Assembly: GCA_036265535.1 (NCBI GenBank) | Contig: DATAOV010000023.1 | Span: 1 to 18,068, forward strand | Source of the DNA: AC-32 sp036265535 | Lineage (GTDB): Bacteria; Actinomycetota; Thermoleophilia; Gaiellales; Gaiellaceae | Direction of reading: 5' to 3' | DNA length: 18,068 nucleotides | Part shown: positions 13,744 through 18,068 of the stretch, one piece after another | How positions within the stretch are numbered: position 1 is the stretch's first letter | How the letters are laid out: each line of letters begins with the position of its first letter | Notes under the pieces: model-generated | The model's database searches: none | Told to the model about the DNA's origin: nothing | The model's input: the letters and a program-made list of their open reading frames with translations, nothing else | Position numbers and translations under genes: made by a program

Positions 13744-14501
13744 GGGCTCATCTGCATCGAAGGGGACCCGGTGGGCTCCGTCAGCCCCGGCACGCTGGCC
13801 GGCGAGGCGGCGACCCAGACGCCGAGGACGACCAGGGCGAGCGCAAGCACGCCCGAGAGCCGATCGCCCCGCGGGAGAACCTTCTCCGCGAAGATCGCGG
13901 CGGCGACGACCGCCATCCAGAAGAGGCTCATCACGCCCAGCACGAACAGCGCCGCCATCAGGCCGCCGGAGCAGCCCACACAGTCGAGCCCGTGTACGAG
14001 ACCGCCGCGAAGTGGGGTGACCGAGGGCTGCGCGCTCCGGCAGCGGCGGAGGCTGAGCTGCTTCAACGGGGTCAGCTCGTAGAGCCCGGCTCCGACGATC
14101 ACGCCGCCCGCGAGATACGGGCCGCCCCGATCCCACGCGAGCCAGCCGAGGTCGAGCGAGGTCTCGACCCGGAAGAGGCCGTAGGCCGCAAGGCCGTAGC
14201 CGGTCCAGACGGCCAGATATCCGGCTACGAAGAGCATGGTCGGCGCGCGCCGAGCGAGTCGCGCGGCGTGCCGGGCAGCGGGAGCCACCGAAGGCAGCAT
14301 CATCGCCGCGGTCATCGTGACCCAGATTCCCAGATACCACCCGAGCCCACCGAGGTCGGTGCCCGGACCCGCGTCCATGCCGCGCATCCGCACGACCGTG
14401 ACGGCCCAAGCAACCACTGCCGCGCCGAAGAGGAGCGCGGTCGTCCGGCTTCGAGACGCCAGAGATTTCACGCTTATAGGTGCGTACCCGTCGTGGGTCA
14501 C
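13740..14501 (-). CDS. DUF2182 metal-binding-type integral membrane protein
   Basis: A 253-residue polytopic membrane protein (COG5486, predicted metal-binding). Hydrophobic spans lie near residues 20-38, 54-70, 88-110, 128-142, 180-203 and 215-233. Family motifs are WVTMTAAMMLPS (60-71), YELTPLKQLSLRRCR (141-155) and HGLDCVGCSGGLM (170-182), with His170, Cys174 and Cys177 as likely metal or redox ligands; Cys-Val-Gly-Cys is itself a CxxC. GTG 14501 is chosen because AAAGGAGG lies 4 nt upstream (14513-14506); an upstream ATG at 14555 would overlap the cupin-like gene and skip this site. The stop overlaps the start of DUF899 copy C. The biochemical function of the family is not established. 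The link to DUF899 suggests a membrane electron or metal transfer role. Confidence 0.9.
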   Translation of the reverse strand: MTHDGYAPISVKSLASRSRTTALLFGAAVVAWAVTVVRMRGMDAGPGTDLGGLGWYLGIWVTMTAAMMLPSVAPAARHAARLARRAPTMLFVAGYLAVWTGYGLAAYGLFRVETSLDLGWLAWDRGGPYLAGGVIVGAGLYELTPLKQLSLRRCRSAQPSVTPLRGGLVHGLDCVGCSGGLMAALFVLGVMSLFWMAVVAAAIFAEKVLPRGDRLSGVLALALVVLGVWVAASPASVPGLTEPTGSPSMQMSP

Positions 14502-14520
14502 CTGGCCTCCTTTCTGACTA

Positions 14521-14811
14521 CTACCCCTTAGACGAGCCGCTGGGGAAAAACTCATCGCCCGAGCGCCGCGAGACAGCGACGAGCACGGCGGGCTCCGCCC
14601 CGCGGCTGCGAAGCGCCCGCAGCGAGAGCCCGACGAGACAGAGGACGGAACCGCGCCCGAACCGACGCGAGTCGCCGCTGACGGATTCGAGCTCGATCTC
14701 GCCGCGGATGACCAGCACGAGCGCGTCGCACCACTCGGCCTCGTTGTAGATCCGTGTGGCCCCCACCTCCATCGTCACCGTCCGGAGCTCGAAACCGGAC
14801 GGCTCCTCCAT
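14521..14811 (-). CDS. Small cupin-like protein
   Basis: A 96-residue protein predicted to be mostly beta strands: FELRTVTMEVGATRIYN, ALVLVIRGEIELES, RRFGRGSVLCLVGLSLRALR and PAVLVAVSR. This order, with the Gly-Glu-Ile-Glu turn, resembles a single cupin barrel. The usual metal-binding histidines are absent, so an enzyme is unlikely and a ligand-binding or regulatory role is more plausible. ATG 14811 overlaps the sigma factor's TGA by one base (TGATG), so the two proteins are made together. Some ECF sigma factors are controlled by cupin-containing anti-sigma proteins (ChrR type), and a similar role can be imagined, but no zinc-binding anti-sigma domain is present here. The DUF2182 start follows 19 bp downstream. 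Confidence 0.65.
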   Translation of the reverse strand: MEEPSGFELRTVTMEVGATRIYNEAEWCDALVLVIRGEIELESVSGDSRRFGRGSVLCLVGLSLRALRSRGAEPAVLVAVSRRSGDEFFPSGSSKG

Positions 14812-15809
14812 CAGAGGGTTCGCGGCAGGCCGAGCGCCTCGAGTAGCGGCTCGAGCGGAAACACCGCGATCTCCTTCACGGCGTCGTCCTCGATTCGGAG
14901 CACATCGAGGACCAGGGGCCGGTACTCGGTGTCTCCTGCTCGCTTGACGTAGCAGGCGATCGCCGGCTGCCGGTTCGCGCCGCCGGTGACGACGCAGCGG
15001 AGACGTCCCCAGGAGTCGTCGCCGAAGCCGCCCTCGACCCAAGCCGCGACGATGTTCTCTCTGCCCACCCACCATTGCGGGCTCGGAGGCATGGCGCAGA
15101 AGGCGTCCTCCCACAAGACCGCGATCAAGGCCGCGGGGTCGCCGGCATCCGCCGCCTCGACGTAGCGCTGGAGGAGCGCACGCTCCTCGCGGCTCGGGTC
15201 GGAGGGCGCCCAATCGAGCCGGTGCCGGGGCAGGTGCTGCTTCATCGTCCCCCGGGCGCGCTGCAGCGCGCTGTTGACGGAGGCGACGGTCGTGCCGAGC
15301 AGTGCCGCACTCTCGGCGGCCGACCAGCCGAGCACGTCGCGCGAGATCAGGACGGCCCGCTGCCGCGGCGGCAGAAGCTGGATCGCCGCGATGAACGCGA
15401 GCTCGATCGTCTCCTTCTCGACGAGCTCCTCCTCGGGCTCGTCGCCGCTCGCGGCGAGCCCGTCCAGGAGGCGGTCCGGGTAGGGCTGAAGCCACGGAAC
15501 CTCGGCCAGCGGCTGTGCGCCTTCTTGGCCCGCGACTTTGGGACGCCGTTCCCGCGCGTCGAGGCAGGCATTGGTGGCGATCCGGTACAGCCAGGCGCGG
15601 AACGAGGAACGCCCTTCGAACGTCCGGCGATGGCGCCAGGCGCGCAGAAAGGTCTCCTGGACGAGATCCTCCGAGTCGTCGAGCGAGCCCAGCATCCGGT
15701 AGCAGTGCACCTGGAGCTCACGGCGATGCGGCTCGAGAAGCTCTCCGAAGGTGGACTCGTCGCCCGCCTGTACAGCGGCCACGGTTGCCTCTGCGTTGCT
15801 TATTGCCAT
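14811..15809 (-). CDS. ECF RNA polymerase sigma factor with SnoaL-like C-terminal domain (SigG/TIGR02960-like)
   Basis: A 332-residue alternative sigma factor. Region 2 spans about residues 17-88, with the DxxDLVQETFLRAWRH helix (45-60) and FRAWLYRIATN. The linker contains WLQPYPDRLLD (106-116), a hallmark of the SigG/TIGR02960 group. Region 4 (about 135-192) has LPPRQRAVLISRDVLGWSAA and the recognition helix TVASVNSALQRARG. Residues 205-325 form an NTF2/SnoaL-like domain (RYVEAADAGDPAALIAVLWE), known in related ECF groups to modulate activity in place of a classical anti-sigma factor. ATG 15809 is the first good start and no strong Shine-Dalgarno site is seen. It heads the operon with the cupin-like, DUF2182 and two DUF899 genes and probably controls them. 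It is divergent from the MBL-fold gene. Confidence 0.92.
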   Translation of the reverse strand: MAISNAEATVAAVQAGDESTFGELLEPHRRELQVHCYRMLGSLDDSEDLVQETFLRAWRHRRTFEGRSSFRAWLYRIATNACLDARERRPKVAGQEGAQPLAEVPWLQPYPDRLLDGLAASGDEPEEELVEKETIELAFIAAIQLLPPRQRAVLISRDVLGWSAAESAALLGTTVASVNSALQRARGTMKQHLPRHRLDWAPSDPSREERALLQRYVEAADAGDPAALIAVLWEDAFCAMPPSPQWWVGRENIVAAWVEGGFGDDSWGRLRCVVTGGANRQPAIACYVKRAGDTEYRPLVLDVLRIEDDAVKEIAVFPLEPLLEALGLPRTL

Positions 15810-15948
15810 CTCACTCTATGACGGCAAGACGGCGAACGACTCATCGCTGAGGGAGAGGGCGGGGCGTCGAGGTGTAGTGGCAGGGCCGCCCAGTCTCGCC
15901 GGGCCACCCGCCACACGGGTCGTCCGGAATGAGTTGAAATCCTTGGCC

Positions 15949-16931
15949 ATGGTCACGATTCCGCTCGCGCCGGTCGACGCCGTCCGGATCACGATCCTGA
16001 TGGACAACGTGACCGACCCTCTGCTCTTCCCGTCGGATCAGGTGGAGCGCACGACGTGGTTACATCAACTTGCGCGGCGTCGCATGACCTCGGCCGTCAC
16101 CGCCGACGGGCTGCCGGACGCGCTGATCGCCGAGCCGGGCTTTTCGGCGCTCGTCCGAGTCACGACCGGCGGGCGCGAACGGACGACCTCTTCGACGCGG
16201 GCGTTACTCCCACCGGCGTGGTGGAGAACATGCGTCGGCTCGAGCTCGCGCCGAAGGACGTCGAGACGATCGTCCTGAGCCACGGGCACTGGGACCACGT
16301 CGCCGGGATGGAAGGAATTGCGAAGGAGGTCGGGCGCGCGAGCCTTCCGGTGCTCATCCATCCCGAGTTCTGGCGGCGTCGCCGGATCGCGATCCCGGGC
16401 CTCGCCCCGGGCGAGCTGCCCGCGACCAGCCGCTCCGCGCTCGAGGGCGCGGGCTTCGAGATCGTCGAGGAGCAGCAACCCTCCTTCCTGCTCGACGGCT
16501 CGGTCCTCGTGACAGGCGAGGTCGATCGCACGACGCCGTTCGAGACCGGCTTCGCCGGACACGAGGCACATGTGCACGGCAGCTGGGAGCCCGACCCGCT
16601 GATCCTGGACGACCAGGCACTTGTGATGCGTCTCGCCGACCGGGGACTCGTGGTTCTCACCGGCTGTGGGCACGCCGGGATCATCAACGTTGTGAGACAC
16701 GCGCAACGGCTGACGAGCGAGTCGCGCGTCGCCGCCGTGATCGGTGGGTTCCACCTCAGCGGCCCGATGTTCGAACCGATCATCGAGCCGACCGTCGCAG
16801 CCTTCGACGAGCTCCAGCCCGCGCTGCTGATGCCGGCACACTGCACGGGCTGGAGGGCCGTGCACCGCCTTGCAGGTCGCTTCCCCGACGCGTTCGTCCA
16901 GAGCGCGGTCGGGACGACTGTCTCGCTCTGA
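15949..16931 (+). pseudogene. Metallo-beta-lactamase-fold hydrolase (COG1237-like) with one-base frameshift
   Basis: From ATG 15949 the frame reads MVTIPLAPVDAVRITILMDN, then VTDPLLFPSDQVERTTW and ALIAEPGFSALVRVTTGGRERT, the typical start of COG1237 MBL-fold proteins. At 16183-16188 the homology moves to another frame, which continues LFDAGVTPTGVVENM. It then shows the metal motif LSHGHWDH (HxHxDH), VLTGCGHAGIINVV, IGGFHLSG and PAHCTGW up to the TGA at 16931. One base is missing in the ACGACCTC stretch; an extra C (ACGACCCTC) would restore GGRERTTLFDAG. As written, the N-terminal DNxTD segment and the metal-binding part cannot be made in one chain. Relatives are phosphodiester or pterin-phosphate-type hydrolases, but the substrate is unknown. 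A consensus error is a serious alternative to a true mutation. Confidence 0.85.
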
Positions 16932-17063
16932 CCCTCAGCGCGTCGGGCGGGGAGACGAAGACGGGAGCGACGGGAGGGGGCGATGCGCGTAATCGAAAAG
17001 CTGCGGTTCGGGGATCGATGCGATGAGTTTCCGGGTCGCCGCGGGTCTAATTTGTGATCCCGG

Positions 17064-17090
17064 TAGCGTCCGATCCGACGATGGGATCGG
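17064..17090 (+). promoter_or_regulatory. -10-like TAGCGT followed by a 5'-leader hairpin
   Basis: TAGCGT (17064-17069) is followed at once by a perfect 7-bp inverted repeat, CCGATCC (17070-17076) and GGATCGG (17084-17090), with a 7-nt loop. With transcription from about 17076 the 5' arm would lie at or just before the mRNA start, so the repeat may be a DNA operator rather than an RNA hairpin. No clear -35 is seen. Confidence 0.38.
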
Positions 17091-17129
17091 CTCGTGCGGG
17101 ACCGTCCGAGTCCGACGGAAGGAGATGAG

Positions 17130-17867
17130 ATGCCTGAACACAAGATCGGAACCCGCGAGGAATGGCAGGCGGCCCGGGACGAGCTCGCCAAACTCGAGGC
17201 CGAACAGGCGGAGCGAAACGAGGAGGTCAAGAAGAAGCGTCTCGATCTCCCTTGGGTCCCCGTCGAGAAGGAGTACGAGTTCGACACCGAGGACGGCAAG
17301 AAGTCCCTCGCCGAGCTCTTCGATGGGCGCTCACAGCTGCTCGCCTACAACATCATGTTCGGCCCCGACTACACCAACGGCGCCTGTCCCGGCTGCACCA
17401 ACCTGGGCGACGGGCTCGACGGCTCGCTCGTCCACCTGAACCACCGCGACGTGACGCTGCTCTGCTTCTCGCGGGCGCCGATCGAGCGGCTGACCGCCTA
17501 CAAGCGTCGGATGGGCTGGCAGTTCCCCTACGTCTCCACCTACAACACTGACTTCGCCTTCGACTTCGGCATTGCGTTGACCGAGGAGCAGGCGCAGCAG
17601 ATTTCCGAGGTCAAGGAGCTGATCGACAATCCGCCGGACTGGCTCGAGGAGTGGTCACGCCAGGTTGGGGCCGAGCTCAAGGACGGGCTGCGCGAGGGCC
17701 CGAGCTGGATCGCCTTCGCGCGAGAGAACGGGACCGTCTACCACACCTACACCGTGATGGCGCCCGACCCGTTCGTCGCGCCGTACTACAACTTCCTGCT
17801 CGAGCGAACGCCGAAAGCCCAACCCGCCGAGCCCCGCGCCTGGCGGAAGGACGAGTACCCGGACTGA
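17130..17867 (+). CDS. DUF899 thioredoxin-like protein (copy D, divergent)
   Basis: A 245-residue DUF899 protein and the most divergent of the four copies. Shared landmarks: REEWQAARDELAKLEAEQAE, LPWVPVEKEYEF, LAELFDGRSQLL, CxxC at Cys86/Cys89 (ACPGC), FSRAPIERLTAYKRRMGW, FDFG and the C-terminal WRKDEYPD. Differences are YNIMFGP instead of YHFMFGP, Thr after the second Cys, a charged coiled-coil-like N-terminal helix (LEAEQAERNEEVKKKR) and a helical insert (about 164-200, EEQAQQISEVKELIDNPPDW) in place of the short loop of the others. ATG 17130 is fixed by AAGGAG 5 nt upstream (17119-17124); the open frame extends to 17094 without support. It stands alone between the MBL-fold gene and a tRNA gene on the opposite strand. 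Confidence 0.92.
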   Translation: MPEHKIGTREEWQAARDELAKLEAEQAERNEEVKKKRLDLPWVPVEKEYEFDTEDGKKSLAELFDGRSQLLAYNIMFGPDYTNGACPGCTNLGDGLDGSLVHLNHRDVTLLCFSRAPIERLTAYKRRMGWQFPYVSTYNTDFAFDFGIALTEEQAQQISEVKELIDNPPDWLEEWSRQVGAELKDGLREGPSWIAFARENGTVYHTYTVMAPDPFVAPYYNFLLERTPKAQPAEPRAWRKDEYPD

Positions 17868-18021
17868 CGCCGATCGGGGGCGGTTCGCGGCCGCTTGCGT
17901 GGCGGTTTCTCCACAGCGTCGCATGCAGCCGTGGCGGACGCGGCTCCCCTGCGGATCGAATCGAGGATGAAGCCGGCCGAAGTCGTCATGCCCGCGCAGT
18001 GGGTGGACTTCGGGCTGCGAA

Positions 18022-18068
18022 CGGGAGCGACGGGACTCGAACCCGCGACCTCCGGCGTGACAGGCCGG
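18022..18068 (-). tRNA. tRNA-Asp(GTC), 3' part, cut by the window end
   Basis: On the minus strand the anticodon arm is CCGGC-CTGTCAC-GCCGG with anticodon GTC (18061-18059). The T arm is GCGGG-TTCGAGT-CCCGT, the 3' acceptor strand is CGCTCCC (18029-18023) and the discriminator base is G (18022), as expected for tRNA-Asp. CCA is not encoded. The D arm and 5' acceptor strand lie beyond the window. Confidence 0.93.

Noticed and set aside
13162..14082. 306-codon plus-strand frame opposite DUF899 copy C and DUF2182
   Set aside because: It is antisense shadow of two well-supported genes.
13030..14409. Extended 459-codon reading of DUF899 copy C as a fusion protein
   Set aside because: The N-terminal 220 residues are an out-of-frame reading of the DUF2182 gene. 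The ATG at 13743 overlapping the DUF2182 stop is the proper start.
14521..15495. 324-codon minus-strand frame ending in the cupin-like protein
   Set aside because: Its upstream part is a shadow of the sigma factor gene; only the part from ATG 14811 has protein-like content.
18022..18068. tRNA-Asp as an integration site for a mobile element
   Set aside because: No integrase, no repeated tRNA 3' end within the window and no change in base composition nearby were seen.

Overview
The window is a high-GC bacterial segment, roughly two thirds G+C by eye. Many start codons are GTG, several genes lack a Shine-Dalgarno site, and protein families typical of soil Actinomycetota are present: SPW-repeat protein, GlsB-like protein, SigG-like ECF sigma factor, AAA-type cyclases and DUF899 proteins. 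A Thermoleophilia-like actinobacterium (Gaiellales or Solirubrobacterales) fits best, but this rests on gene style and not on a marker gene.

Layout. 1-101 (-): start of an exported, probably Tat-dependent protein, cut by the window edge. 186-1876 (+): a two-gene ABC-2 exporter. 1919-3136 (+): small membrane protein, a very small ORF, and a TMEM175-type channel gene broken by an in-frame TAA. 3143-6598 (-): a 1151-residue regulator with two zinc ribbons, a class III cyclase domain and an AAA/TPR region. 6678-8091 (+): ArsR regulator, AHSA1/SRPBCC protein and a DUF899 thioredoxin-like gene frameshifted by a 19-bp tandem duplication. 8173-11254 (+): alpha/beta hydrolase, small class III cyclase, SPW protein, GlsB-like protein and DHFR/RibD-like reductase. 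11384-12255 (+): a Ser/Thr kinase cut after its catalytic loop and joined out of frame to a PD40 beta-propeller end. 12325-15809 (-): a tightly packed operon of ECF sigma factor with SnoaL-like tail, small cupin-like protein, DUF2182 membrane protein and two DUF899 proteins. 15949-16931 (+): a COG1237-type metallo-beta-lactamase-fold gene with a one-base frameshift. 17130-17867 (+): a fourth DUF899 gene. 18022-18068 (-): the 3' part of tRNA-Asp(GTC).

How the genes relate. The theme is DUF899, a thioredoxin-fold family with a CxxC motif. Four divergent copies lie within 10.5 kb in three separate transcription units, each under different control. The most system-like unit is sigma - cupin - DUF2182 - DUF899 - DUF899. 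All its junctions overlap or are at most 19 bp apart, and the membrane protein has its own CVGC motif. A stress-induced thiol or metal redox relay is a reasonable hypothesis, not a demonstrated function.

Four of about twenty-two genes carry disabling lesions of four kinds: nonsense codon, 19-bp duplication, internal deletion and one-base indel. Either the locus is decaying or the assembly has errors; reads would decide. Several genes start 6-7 nt after a TAnnnT hexamer with no Shine-Dalgarno site, which suggests frequent leaderless transcripts.
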